From the NCBI RefSeq assembly GCF_002159495.1, contig NZ_NFIT01000004.1:1-64000 (forward strand): 64,000 bases of DNA. Direction: 5' to 3'. Origin of the DNA: Olsenella sp. An293 (GTDB lineage Bacteria; Actinomycetota; Coriobacteriia; Coriobacteriales; Atopobiaceae). The position numbers and the translations under genes are program-made. Shown here piece after piece: positions 32,530 to 41,624 of this stretch. Positions within the stretch are counted from its first letter, which is position 1, and each line of letters begins with the position of its first letter. The notes beneath the pieces were generated by a model. It was not told the origin of the DNA. It ran no database searches and was given only the letters and a program-made list of their open reading frames with translations.

Positions 32530-33696
32530 CTACTCCCCGAAGGCCGAGAGCATGCGCGCAAGGCCCTCGTCGAGCTTGGCGCGCGGGCAGGCGACGTTCA
32601 TGCGCAGGTAGCGTCCGTCACCGTATGCCGCGCCGGACATGATGCCCACGCGGCCCCGGTTGACCAGGCGGTCCTGGAGCTCCTCGGGTGAAAGCCCCGT
32701 GCCAGAGGCGTCAATCCATGCGAGGTAGGTGCCCTGCGGCTCGGCAAAGCGCAGCTGCGGGAGGTTCTTCTCGACAAAGGACCGCAGGTGGGCCATGTTG
32801 GCGGAGAGGTGCGCAAGCATGTCGCTCACGTAGACGTCGCAGCGCGCGTAGGCGGCCATCTGCGCCTCCATGCCAAGGATGCTCACGGAGGAGAGGGCGT
32901 TTTTCTGCTTGAGCTCAAAGAGGAAGCGCTCGCGCAGAATCGGGTCGGGGATGAGGCAGTAGGACCCGATGAGGCCGGGCGTGTTGAAGGTCTTGGAGGA
33001 CGAGCACGCGATGAGGGCGCCCTCGGTGGCCACGTCGAGGATCGGCGTGTAGCGCGCGGGCTCATAGACCACGTCGCGGTGGATGTCGTCGCTGATGACG
33101 GTGACGTCGTGCGCGCTGCAGATCTGGTGGATGCGCTCCAGCTCGGAGCGGGCGTAGACCTTGCCCGTGGGGTTGTGCGGGTTGGTGAGCAGCATCACGC
33201 GGTTGCGCGGGTTTCTCGCCGCGCGCTCCAGCGCGTCCCAGTCGAGCCCGTAGCCCTCCTGGGCGCTGGCCTGACAGACGGGGACGAGGGCGCGACCGTT
33301 GCCCTCGATGACGCCATAGAACGCGTCGTACATGGGCGTGCAGGTGATGACGCCCTCGCCCGGCGCCGTGAGGAGCCGGATGACCGAGGCGACCGAGAAG
33401 ATGACGCTCGGGCTGTAGACGACCCACTCCGGGTCAAAGTCCCGCGCCGACCCGTCGCGCTGGAACCAGCGGACCACGCTCTGCTTGTAGTCTGCGTGGT
33501 TCCAGCGGGTGTAGCCAAAGACGGGGTGACGCAGGCGCGCGAGCAGCGCCTCCTCAACCTCCTCGGGGACGGGGAAGTCGGTGTCGGAGATGGAGAAGGG
33601 CAGCACGTCGGCGCGACCAAAGCGGTCGGCGGCATAGTCCCACTGGGTGCTGTAGGTCCCCGTGCGGTCGATGACCTTGTTGAAGTTGGTAGCCAC
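32530..33696 (-). CDS. MalY/PatB-type cystathionine beta-lyase / aminotransferase
   Basis: 388-residue fold-type I PLP enzyme. The PLP lysine is Lys235 in CSSSKTFNTPG. Other landmarks are LPFSISDTDFPVP, TNPHNPTGKV and VISDDIHRDVVY. MalY/PatB enzymes eliminate C-S (beta) bonds in cystathionine or S-conjugates, releasing pyruvate and ammonia. Placement between a fructose-type PTS and its PRD regulator recalls E. coli malXY, although the PTS family differs. It may act on an imported amino-acid-containing substrate. Start supported by GAAAGGAAAGGG. Confidence 0.87.
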   Translation of the reverse strand: MATNFNKVIDRTGTYSTQWDYAADRFGRADVLPFSISDTDFPVPEEVEEALLARLRHPVFGYTRWNHADYKQSVVRWFQRDGSARDFDPEWVVYSPSVIFSVASVIRLLTAPGEGVITCTPMYDAFYGVIEGNGRALVPVCQASAQEGYGLDWDALERAARNPRNRVMLLTNPHNPTGKVYARSELERIHQICSAHDVTVISDDIHRDVVYEPARYTPILDVATEGALIACSSSKTFNTPGLIGSYCLIPDPILRERFLFELKQKNALSSVSILGMEAQMAAYARCDVYVSDMLAHLSANMAHLRSFVEKNLPQLRFAEPQGTYLAWIDASGTGLSPEELQDRLVNRGRVGIMSGAAYGDGRYLRMNVACPRAKLDEGLARMLSAFGE

Positions 33697-33735
33697 GATG
33701 CCCTTTCCTTTCTCCGATACCTGGGCGAGACGGGC

Positions 33736-33760
33736 GCGGGCCCGCTCGACGCGGGCCCGC
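33736..33760 (-). terminator. Intra-operon hairpin between IIBC and MalY-like gene
   Basis: GCGGGCCCGC occurs twice (33736-33745 and 33751-33760), separated by TCGAC. Each copy is itself palindromic, so the two can pair as a 10-bp stem. No U-tract. Confidence 0.45.
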
Positions 33761-33784
33761 TTCCTTTCCCTGCGAGATGGGCCG

Positions 33785-35224
33785 CTATGCCTCGAGGGCG
33801 GCCTTCTCCTCGCGCTTCTTGAGCCAGACGCCCTTGAGCACGATGATGAGGGCGACGTTCAGGACGAGGCCGATGGCGAGCGCGATGTAATAGCTCGGGA
33901 TGGGGTACATGAGGCCGAGCAGCGGGTCGAAGATGCCGATGCCGGGCGCGGTGCGCTGGACGCCAAGGGCCATGGAGGCGATGCCCGCGATGCCGCCGGC
34001 GATCACGTTGGCCGAGATCATGGGCAGCGGGGCGGCCAGGGCATAGGGGATGGCCGGCTCGGTGGCGACGGTGCAGCCCACGATGAACGAGGAGATGGAC
34101 ATGTCGCGCTCGGCCTGGGTGAACAGCTGCGGGCGGATCCAGGTGGCGATGGCGGCGGCCATCGGCGGGATGACGGTCACCACGCCCACGATACCGTACC
34201 AGTCGTACACGCCGGAGCCCACGAGGGAGAACGAGAAGAACCAAGCCGCCTTGTTGACCGGGCCGCCCATGTCAAAGGCGAGCATGCAGCCGACGAGGAA
34301 GGCGGCAAGAAGCTTGAGCTCGCTGGGGATGGACGAGAGCATCGTCACGAGGGCGTTCATGAGCCAAGCCATGACCGGGCCGAGCACGTAGTAGGTGAGC
34401 AGGCCAAAGACGAGCAGCGTCACGAACGGGATGATGACGAAGCCAAGCAGGGACTGGATCTCCTTGGGAAGCTTCACCTTGCGGAACGCCTTGACGAAGT
34501 AGCCCACGGACAGGCCGATGACCACGGCGCCGAGGAAGCCGCCGCCGGTCTCGGTGCCCAGCAGGTCGGCGCTGTTGGCGAGATAGGTGCACAGGAAGGC
34601 CGGCGCGAGGGCGGGCTTGTCGCCGATGGAGTTGGCGATGTAGGCGCCCATGATCGGGATCATCATCGTGAAGCCGAGGCCACCCACGGTGTTGAGCACC
34701 CAGGCGAGCGATGCCATCTCGCCCTCGCCAGGGGCCACGTTGGGGGCGCCGAACTGGGCCATGATGGAGCCGATGGCCATGAGCAGGCCGCCGCCGATGA
34801 CGAAGGGCAGCGCGGCGGAGACGCCGGCCATGAGGTGCGTCATGATGCCCTCGGCCTTGGTGCCCTTGGTGGTTCCCATGTGGACCTTGGTGGTCTGGAA
34901 GAGCTTGGCCTCGGACTCGAGATTGTCCATAATCTCGTCGACGCGCTTGAGCGCCTCGGAGACGGGGAGCTCGATGACCTTCTTGTTGTTGAAGCGGACG
35001 CGGTCGGAGTCCGTCATGCCCTTGCCCAGGGCGAGGATGACGTAGTCGGCCTCCTTGATCTGCTCGGCGGTGAGCTGGTTCTCAACGCCCGAGGCGCCCT
35101 GGGTCTCAACGTGGACCGTGTAGCCGCGCGCCTCGCCCTTCTGCTGGATGGCCTCGGCCACCATGTAGGTGTGCGCGATGCCAGCCGGGCAGTTGGTGAC
35201 TGCGACGATGGACTTGTTCGCCAT
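33785..35224 (-). CDS. PTS fructose-family IIBC permease
   Basis: 479 residues. The N-terminal IIB domain (about 1-100) has phosphocysteine Cys12 in VTNCPAGIAHTYM. After a short linker the IIC domain (about 125-470) has the expected hydrophobic segments, including LMAGVSAALPFVIGGGLLMA and DMGGPVNKAAW. Substrate of this family is usually fructose or a related ketose or hexose derivative. The lyase and peptidase in the same operon suggest something other than plain fructose. No 1-phosphofructokinase is present. Confidence 0.9.
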   Translation of the reverse strand: MANKSIVAVTNCPAGIAHTYMVAEAIQQKGEARGYTVHVETQGASGVENQLTAEQIKEADYVILALGKGMTDSDRVRFNNKKVIELPVSEALKRVDEIMDNLESEAKLFQTTKVHMGTTKGTKAEGIMTHLMAGVSAALPFVIGGGLLMAIGSIMAQFGAPNVAPGEGEMASLAWVLNTVGGLGFTMMIPIMGAYIANSIGDKPALAPAFLCTYLANSADLLGTETGGGFLGAVVIGLSVGYFVKAFRKVKLPKEIQSLLGFVIIPFVTLLVFGLLTYYVLGPVMAWLMNALVTMLSSIPSELKLLAAFLVGCMLAFDMGGPVNKAAWFFSFSLVGSGVYDWYGIVGVVTVIPPMAAAIATWIRPQLFTQAERDMSISSFIVGCTVATEPAIPYALAAPLPMISANVIAGGIAGIASMALGVQRTAPGIGIFDPLLGLMYPIPSYYIALAIGLVLNVALIIVLKGVWLKKREEKAALEA

Positions 35225-35272
35225 GCGTCTCTCCTCTCTTGCTCTCGTCGGGAGGAATCCCCCGCCTCTTTC

Positions 35273-35716
35273 CTAGCTGATGGCCGCCTGGATGGCCTCG
35301 CAGACCTCGTCGGCCGAGCCGCCCTTGAGCACGGCGGTGAAGTCGTCGTGCATGAGCTTGCGGGCGAGCTTGGCGAGCAGCTGCAGGTGCACGTCCGCCC
35401 CGCTCTTGGGCGCGAGGATGCTGATGAGCGTGTCCACGGGCTCGCCGTCGAGCGAGTTCCACTCGACGGGCTGGGACAGGCGCGCGAACAGCAGCGTGGC
35501 ATCGGAGACGTTGTCGGTCTTGGAGTGCGGGATGGCGATGCCGCCGCCAAAGCCGGTCGTCCCCTCGATCTCGCGCTCCTTGTAGTCGGCCACAACCGCC
35601 GCCTGGTCCGTGGCAACGCCCAGACGCACGGCCGCGGCCGCGAGCGCCTCGAACGCATCGGATTGGCTCGAGGCCTCGATGGTCCCGAGCATGTGGTCCT
35701 TCGCAAAGAGTGCCAT
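35273..35716 (-). CDS. PTS fructose-family IIA component
   Basis: 147-residue IIA domain protein with the phosphorylated His64 in GGGIAIPHSKTD. GGAGGGAGGTTACC precedes the ATG. First gene of the six-gene leftward operon IIA - IIBC - MalY-like - PRD regulator - M20 peptidase - HAD phosphatase. Confidence 0.9.
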   Translation of the reverse strand: MALFAKDHMLGTIEASSQSDAFEALAAAAVRLGVATDQAAVVADYKEREIEGTTGFGGGIAIPHSKTDNVSDATLLFARLSQPVEWNSLDGEPVDTLISILAPKSGADVHLQLLAKLARKLMHDDFTAVLKGGSADEVCEAIQAAIS

Positions 35717-35796
35717 GGTAACCTCCCTCCGGGCTTATCGCCTTCACGTACTCTACATATGTGAGCTTAGCAAGGGGGTGTTTTCAGCCTAAGGTC

Positions 35797-35825
35797 CGTT
35801 TTGTCACAACTGGACGGACAAAACG
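35797..35825. promoter_or_regulatory. Inverted repeat upstream of the fructose-type PTS operon
   Basis: CGTTTTGTC (35797-35805) and GACAAAACG (35817-35825) are perfect inverted 9-base arms about 80 bases upstream of the IIA start. This is a candidate activator or operator site, possibly for the PRD regulator encoded in the operon. Confidence 0.45.
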
Positions 35826-35945
35826 CGGCGAGAAGTGCGGTGGGTTTGGGCCGCGCGCGCTTCTCGCCTCGCGCCGGGCAAGAAAAGGCCCGCGCCCCGG
35901 ACGGTCCCGGGACGCGGGCGAGCAGCGCGGCCTGTGCCGTACGGC

Positions 35946-38900
35946 CTACTTGGTGACGCCGGCGCGGCGTTTGGCCTCCTCGATCTGGGCGAGCTGCTCG
36001 TCGGTGAGCTCGATGCTCCCGCCGTGCGCGCCGCAGGCCGAGCCGTCGCCGCGGGCGACGGAGTCCTCGAAGCGGGCGCTCCCGGTGTAGGGCGCGACCG
36101 CCTCGTTGGTCACCGGGTCGGAGGGGTTCTCCAGGCGGAATCCCCCCTCGCGGTTGACGCGATAGTTCTCCTTGGCCACGGAGATCATGAGCTTGATGCG
36201 GTTGAGCTGGTTGACCTCGGAGGCACCCGGGTCGTAGTCCACGGCCACGATGTTGCTCTCGGGGTGCATCTGGCGCAGGCGCTTGATCACGGACTTGCCC
36301 ACCACGTGGTTGGGCAGGCACGCAAACGGCGAGCAGCACACGATGTTGGGCGTTCCGGTCTCAATGAGGTCGACCATCTCGGCCGTGAGCAGCCAGCCCT
36401 CGCCCATCGTGTTGCACAGGGACAGCACCTTCTCGGCCTTGGCGGCGAGTTCGAAGATGTCGGGATAGGTCTGGAAGCGCGTGGTCTTGGCGAGCATCTT
36501 GTTGATGGGCTCGCGGAAGCTCTCGATGAGCTTGATGCCAGCCATGTGCGTGAGGCGGCTCGAGGCCTTGGTGCCAAGCTCGGCGTTGGTGTTGATGGCG
36601 TTGGTCATGCCAAAGAGGAAGAAGTCCACGAGGCCGGGCACGTTGGCCTCGCAACCCTCCTGCTCGATGACCTTGACCACCTGGTTGTTTGCCGTGGGGT
36701 GGAACTTGACGAGAATCTCGCCCACCACGCCCACACGCGGCTTGGAGCGGTCGTCCTCGAGCGGCAGCGCCTCGAAGGCATCGATGGTGCGCTGGCAGAG
36801 CTGGTAGAACCTGCCGCGAGACGCCGTGGAGGACGCCACGAAGCCCTTGGCCTCGGCCATCATGCGGTCATAGAGCGCATCGGCGGCGCCGGCCTGCGCT
36901 TCGTAGGGACGGCAGCGGTAGAGCAGCTGCATGATGAGGTCGCCGTAAAGCAGGGCGTAGACGGCCTTGACCAGCAGGTCGGGCTTGAAGATGGAGAAGC
37001 CCGGGTTCTTCTCGTCCAGGCCGGAGGCCGCGGTGAGGGAGATCACCGGAACCTCGGGGTGGCCGGAGTCCTTGAGCGCCTTGCGGATGAGCGCGATGTA
37101 GTTGGTGGCGCGGCAGCCGCCGCCGGTCTGGGTGATGATGACGGCCGTGCGCGAGAGGTCGTACTCGCCGGAGAGCACCGCCTCCATGATCTGGCCCGTG
37201 ACCAGGATCGACGGGTAGCAGATGTCGTTGTTGACGTACTTGAGGCCGGCCTCGACGGCGCCCTGGTCGACGGAGGGCAGCAGCACCACGTTGTAGCCGG
37301 CGCTCTTGAGCAGGACCTCGAGCAGGTCAAAGTGGATCGGCGCCATCTGCGGCACGAGGATGGTGTAGCCGGCCTTCTGCATGTCCTCGGTGTAGCGGAC
37401 CTTCTCGAAGGCGGCGCTGGCGGCCTCGCGATAGACGGGCACGCGGCCGGGCGCGGTGGCGCGGGCGCGCTCGATGGAGCCGTCGGCGCTCATGACGCCC
37501 ACGGGCTCGACCTCGCGGACCTTGCCCTGGGAGGCGGCGCGACGCAGCTCCTCGCGCTGCTCGGTGAGGGCCGCCATGAGTGAGCGGATGCGGATGCGGG
37601 CGGCGCCGAGGTTGGACACCTGGTCGATCTTGAGGACGGTGTAGATCTTGCCGGAGGCCTCGAGGATCTCCTGGACCTGGTCGGTGGTCAGGGCGTCGAG
37701 TCCGCAGCCAAACGAGAAGAGCTGAATGAGGTCGAGGTCGTTGCGGGAGGCCACGAAGCGCGCCGCGCGGTAGAGGCGGCTGTGGAACATCCACTGGTCG
37801 ATCACGCGGATGGGGCGCTCGGGCTTCATCTTGTGCGCCACGGAGTCCTCGGTGAGAACGGCAAAGCCGAAGGAGTGCACCAGCGACGGAATGGCGTGGT
37901 TGATCTCGGGGTCGTTGTGATAGGGACGGCCGGCGAGCACGATGCCGTGGGCGTCGTGCTCCTCGATCCAGCGCAGGGCCTCGTCGCCGGCGCGGTGCAT
38001 GGCGTCCTTGAACTCGAGGTCGGCCTCCCACGCGGCGTTGACGGCGGCGTCGATCTCGGAGCGGGTGATGCGCTCACCGCGGACGCGCCCGCGGCCCTCG
38101 GCGGCATCCTTCTCGCGCTGCTCCACGATCAGCTCGTAGAGGCGGCGCTTGAGCTCGCGCTTCTTGTCATAGGGGATGAAGGGCGAGAGGTACTCGACCT
38201 TGCTCCCCTCCCCCAGCTCGTCGACGTTGAGGCCCAGCGCCTGCGGGTAGCTCATGACGATCGGGCAGTTGTAGTGGTTCGTGGCGCCCTCGTCCTCCTG
38301 GCGCTCCCAGCGAATGCAGGGCATCCAGATGAAGTCGGGGTCCTTGGCCAGCAGGTTCATGATGTGGCCGTGGGAGAGCTTGGCCGGGTAGCACACGCTC
38401 TCGGAGGGCATCGACTCGATGCCGGCGTCGTAGGTGGCCGCCGAGGTCTGGTCGGAGAGCACCACCGAGAAGCCCAGCTTGGTGAAGAACGCGTGCCAGA
38501 ACGGGTAGTTCTCGTACATGTTGAGCGCGCGCGGGATGCCCACGGTGCCGCGGGGCGCCTCCTCCGGCGAGATCACCGGGCGGTCAAAGAGCAGCTTGTT
38601 CTTGAAGTCAAAGAGGTTGGGGGCGTCGTTTTTCTTGGCGCGCGAGCCGCCGGCGCCCTTCTCGCAGCGGTTGCCCGTGATGAAGCGACGGCCGCCGCCA
38701 AAGTCGTTGATCGTGAGCAGGCAGTTGTTGGAGCAGCGCCCGCAGTGGACGTTGGTGTGCTTGACCTGGAGGTTGTCGATCTCCTCGCGGGAGAGCAGCT
38801 GCGAGGTGCCGCCGACTCCGGCGCGGTCGCGGGCGAGAAGGGCCGCGCCGTAGGCGCCCATCGTGCCGGCGATGTCCGGTCGGATGACGTCGCGCCCGGT

Positions 38901-40673
38901 GAGCAGCTCGAAGGCGCGCAGGGTGGCGTCGGACATGAAGGTGCCGCCCTGGACCACGCAGTACTGGCCGATCTCGTCGAAGTCGCGGAGCTTGATGACC
39001 TTGAACAGCGCGTTCTTGATGACGGAGTACGAGAGGCCCGCCGCCACGTCGCCGATGGTCGCGCCCTCCTTCTGCGCCTGCTTGACGCGGGAGTTCATGA
39101 AGACGGTGCAGCGCGACCCCAGGTCGACGGGGCTCTTGGCGGCCACGGCCGCCTGCGCGAACTCCTGGACGGACATGTTCATGGACACGGCGAAGCTCTC
39201 GATGAAGCTGCCGCAGCCCGAGGAGCAGGCCTCGTTGAGCATGATGTGCTCGATCACGCCGTCCTTGACCTGCAGGCACTTCATGTCCTGGCCGCCGATG
39301 TCGAGGATGAACTCGACGCCCGGGACAAAGGCCTTGGCGCCGCGCAGGTGCGCGACGGTCTCGATCTCGCCGGAGTCGGCGCGGAGGGCCTCGATGAGGA
39401 TCTGCTCGCCGTAGCCCGTGGTGGTCACGTGGCCGATGACGCAGCCGGCCGGCATCTTGTCGTAGATGTCGTCCATGATGGTGCGCGCGGTGCCGAGGAC
39501 GTCGCCGTTGTTGTTGCCGTACCAGGTGTAGAGCAGCTCGCCCGCCTCGCCCACCACGGCGGCCTTCATCGTGGTGGAGCCGGCGTCGATGCCGATGAAC
39601 ACGCGGCCCTGATAGCTCTCGAGGTCGCCCTTGGGCACCACCTGCTTGTCGTGGCGCTCCTTGAACTCCTGGTAGTCGGCCTCGGTCTCGAAGAGCGGCT
39701 CGAGGCGCGCGACCTCGGAGCCCTGGACGTCCTTGAGGTTCTCGAGCAGCTGGATGACCTCGCCAAAGGTCACGTACTTCTCGGACTCGCCGGCGAGCGC
39801 CGCGCCGGTGGCCACGAACAGGTGCGCGTTCTCGGGCACGATGATGTGCTCGTCGTCGAGGTTGAGCGTGAGGTAGAAGCGCTTGCGGAGCTCCGAGAGG
39901 TACTGGAGCGGGCCGCCGAGAAACGCCACGTGGCCGCGGATGGGGTGCCCGCACGCAAGGCCGGAGACCGTCTGGTTGGCCACGGCCTGGAAGATGGAGG
40001 CCGCGATGTCCTCGGGGCGGGCGCCCTCGTTGAGCAGCGGCTGGACGTCGGACTTGGCGAAGACGCCGCAGCGGCTCGCGATGGGGTGGATCTGCGTGGC
40101 GCCCTTGGCGAGCTCGTTCAGGCCGGAGGCGTCGGTGTGCAGAAGGCTCGCCATCTGGTCGATGAAGGCGCCCGTACCGCCGGCGCAGGTGCCGTTCATG
40201 CGCTGCTCGATGCCGTTGTCGAAATAGATGATCTTGGCGTCCTCGCCGCCGAGCTCGATCGCGCAGTCGGTCTGGGGGATGAGCGTCTCGACGGCGCGCT
40301 TGGAGGCGATGACCTCCTGGACGAACTCGAGGTCGAGCCAGCTCGCGAGCAGCATGCCGCCGGAGCCGGTGATCGAGACGCGCATGGGCGCCTCGCCGAT
40401 CACCTTGCGGGCGCGGGCGAAGAGCTCCTTTGCCGTGGCGCGGATGTCGGTGTGGTGGCGCTCGTAGTTGGCGTAGACGAGGTTGTCAGAGTCGTCGATG
40501 ACGGCGAGCTTGACGGTGGTGGAGCCCACGTCGATGCCCAGGCGCAGGTGGGCGTGGGAGAAGTCAGCGGGACGCGCCGGCGAGAGCTCGGCGCCCTCCT
40601 GCTTGAGCTCGAGCGGCTTGTGGGCGCGCGCGGTTTGCTCGGCCCGGATGGAAGCGGCGGTCTTGTCGGTCAT
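35946..40673 (-). CDS. Giant acyl-CoA dehydratase activase-type protein (BadF/HgdC-HgdB fusion)
   Basis: 1575 residues. Two ASKHA ATPase domains of the 2-hydroxyacyl-CoA dehydratase activator type lie at about 45-310 (LGIDVGSTTVKLAV; NGTCAGGTGAFIDQ near 166) and 355-620 (GIDAGSTTMKAAV; CSSGCGSFIES near 486). The Cys in each conserved loop is where activators bind their shared [4Fe-4S] cluster. A CGRCSNNC motif follows near 645. The rest matches the COG3580/COG3581 HgdB-like regions, with CYPAKLSHGH (about 760), CYPSILVTGQ (about 1157) and CCSPFACLPNH (about 1450). Homologous fusions are known but their reaction is not established. An ATP-driven low-potential electron transfer to a cluster is the likely theme. 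Confidence 0.85.
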   Translation of the reverse strand: MTDKTAASIRAEQTARAHKPLELKQEGAELSPARPADFSHAHLRLGIDVGSTTVKLAVIDDSDNLVYANYERHHTDIRATAKELFARARKVIGEAPMRVSITGSGGMLLASWLDLEFVQEVIASKRAVETLIPQTDCAIELGGEDAKIIYFDNGIEQRMNGTCAGGTGAFIDQMASLLHTDASGLNELAKGATQIHPIASRCGVFAKSDVQPLLNEGARPEDIAASIFQAVANQTVSGLACGHPIRGHVAFLGGPLQYLSELRKRFYLTLNLDDEHIIVPENAHLFVATGAALAGESEKYVTFGEVIQLLENLKDVQGSEVARLEPLFETEADYQEFKERHDKQVVPKGDLESYQGRVFIGIDAGSTTMKAAVVGEAGELLYTWYGNNNGDVLGTARTIMDDIYDKMPAGCVIGHVTTTGYGEQILIEALRADSGEIETVAHLRGAKAFVPGVEFILDIGGQDMKCLQVKDGVIEHIMLNEACSSGCGSFIESFAVSMNMSVQEFAQAAVAAKSPVDLGSRCTVFMNSRVKQAQKEGATIGDVAAGLSYSVIKNALFKVIKLRDFDEIGQYCVVQGGTFMSDATLRAFELLTGRDVIRPDIAGTMGAYGAALLARDRAGVGGTSQLLSREEIDNLQVKHTNVHCGRCSNNCLLTINDFGGGRRFITGNRCEKGAGGSRAKKNDAPNLFDFKNKLLFDRPVISPEEAPRGTVGIPRALNMYENYPFWHAFFTKLGFSVVLSDQTSAATYDAGIESMPSESVCYPAKLSHGHIMNLLAKDPDFIWMPCIRWERQEDEGATNHYNCPIVMSYPQALGLNVDELGEGSKVEYLSPFIPYDKKRELKRRLYELIVEQREKDAAEGRGRVRGERITRSEIDAAVNAAWEADLEFKDAMHRAGDEALRWIEEHDAHGIVLAGRPYHNDPEINHAIPSLVHSFGFAVLTEDSVAHKMKPERPIRVIDQWMFHSRLYRAARFVASRNDLDLIQLFSFGCGLDALTTDQVQEILEASGKIYTVLKIDQVSNLGAARIRIRSLMAALTEQREELRRAASQGKVREVEPVGVMSADGSIERARATAPGRVPVYREAASAAFEKVRYTEDMQKAGYTILVPQMAPIHFDLLEVLLKSAGYNVVLLPSVDQGAVEAGLKYVNNDICYPSILVTGQIMEAVLSGEYDLSRTAVIITQTGGGCRATNYIALIRKALKDSGHPEVPVISLTAASGLDEKNPGFSIFKPDLLVKAVYALLYGDLIMQLLYRCRPYEAQAGAADALYDRMMAEAKGFVASSTASRGRFYQLCQRTIDAFEALPLEDDRSKPRVGVVGEILVKFHPTANNQVVKVIEQEGCEANVPGLVDFFLFGMTNAINTNAELGTKASSRLTHMAGIKLIESFREPINKMLAKTTRFQTYPDIFELAAKAEKVLSLCNTMGEGWLLTAEMVDLIETGTPNIVCCSPFACLPNHVVGKSVIKRLRQMHPESNIVAVDYDPGASEVNQLNRIKLMISVAKENYRVNREGGFRLENPSDPVTNEAVAPYTGSARFEDSVARGDGSACGAHGGSIELTDEQLAQIEEAKRRAGVTK

Positions 40674-41350
40674 CAGTTGTCCTCCTTGGAGCACATGGCG
40701 GCGAGCGCGAAGCTGGGTATGTCAAGGTCGATGGGGCTGTCGTAGAGGTCTCCTGGGCGCACGAACATGAGCGCGGTCATGAGGCGCGCCATGGTGGGAA
40801 CGCTCTCGCGCATGCCGCCGTCGAGCCAGCGCAGGAGCACGCCGACCTCGGCCGAGATGGCAAACGTGAGGTAGTAGTCAAAGAGCGGGCCAAACGCGCG
40901 CAGGTCAAGCCCGTCGACCGCGCGCATGCCCACGACCTCGTGCACGAGCGCCTTGATGCGCTCGGCAAAGGCCGGGTCACCGCCGTTGCCGAGCAGCGGG
41001 CGCAGGTAGTCGCCGCGTTCGCGAACGGCGCGCAGCAGCGCCTCGGCGCCGGGGGCCGGCTCGCCGTGGGCGAGGGCGCGGCGCAGGTCGTCGAGGTGGC
41101 ACGCGGCCAGGCGCGCGAGCGGAGCGCGCAGCTCGGCGAGGGTCTCGTCCTCGATCTGGCGAACGAGGTCGGGGATGTCACGGAAGTGGGAGTAGAAGGT
41201 GCGGCGCGTGACGCCGGCGCGCTCCGTCACCGCGGTGACGGTCACGCGGGAGAGGTCGCCGGTGGAGGCGATCTCCTCGGCGAGGGCGCGGCGCAGGGCA
41301 GACCTAGTCCGGACGCTCCTGCGGTCGGTGCTGAGCACGCATTCCTGCAT
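40673..41350 (-). CDS. TetR-family regulator
   Basis: 225 residues. The N-terminal HTH reads ALRRALAEEI...VTVTAVTERAGVTRRTFYSHFRDIPDLV; the C-terminal domain is a helical ligand-binding part. Its stop codon shares one base with the start of the giant activase gene (TGATG arrangement), so the two are translationally coupled. Start choice is moderate: the ATG at 41350 has only a GAAGGGA stretch upstream. Palindromes at 41402-41435 are probable autoregulatory sites. Confidence 0.85.
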   Translation of the reverse strand: MQECVLSTDRRSVRTRSALRRALAEEIASTGDLSRVTVTAVTERAGVTRRTFYSHFRDIPDLVRQIEDETLAELRAPLARLAACHLDDLRRALAHGEPAPGAEALLRAVRERGDYLRPLLGNGGDPAFAERIKALVHEVVGMRAVDGLDLRAFGPLFDYYLTFAISAEVGVLLRWLDGGMRESVPTMARLMTALMFVRPGDLYDSPIDLDIPSFALAAMCSKEDN

Positions 41351-41401
41351 GTGGCGGGCAGTCCCTTCGACGTTGCGGACCGGGTCGCGGGACCCGGATA
41401 T

Positions 41402-41435
41402 TGCACAGCCTGCGTAGTATTGCACAACCTGTGCA
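41402..41435 (-). promoter_or_regulatory. TetR promoter with repeated operator
   Basis: A perfect TGCACA-ACC-TGTGCA palindrome (41421-41435) is preceded 19 bases away by a half-degenerate copy (TGCACA-GCC-TGCG from 41402). On the minus strand TTGTGC and CAATAT boxes with an 18-base spacer overlap these sites. This is a compact self-repression arrangement. Confidence 0.6.
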
Positions 41436-41624
41436 GAAACCTTACGGCGGCGCGGATGCGGAGGCAGGCAGCACAACATCTCCACGGTGCGGCGGGGCTG
41501 CCCGGAGACGTATAGAAGAGGCCCTATCCCGCGCCCGACCGTTCGCGCGTTTTTTCACAATGGATACCAAACGCCCTCCTGACGCTGCGATAATGGGGAG
41601 GATTCAACGTGGGTTGGAGGCTTC

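Noticed and set aside
37782-40745. Very long rightward open frame opposite the giant activase gene, and similar long antisense frames opposite the S-layer (1165-2688), phosphoketolase (44361-46802) and araB (48639-50366) genes
   Set aside because: They are products of high G+C codon bias: compositions are Val/Leu/Gly/Asp/Arg-rich without domains, they lack ribosome sites, and the opposite strand has clear conserved families.
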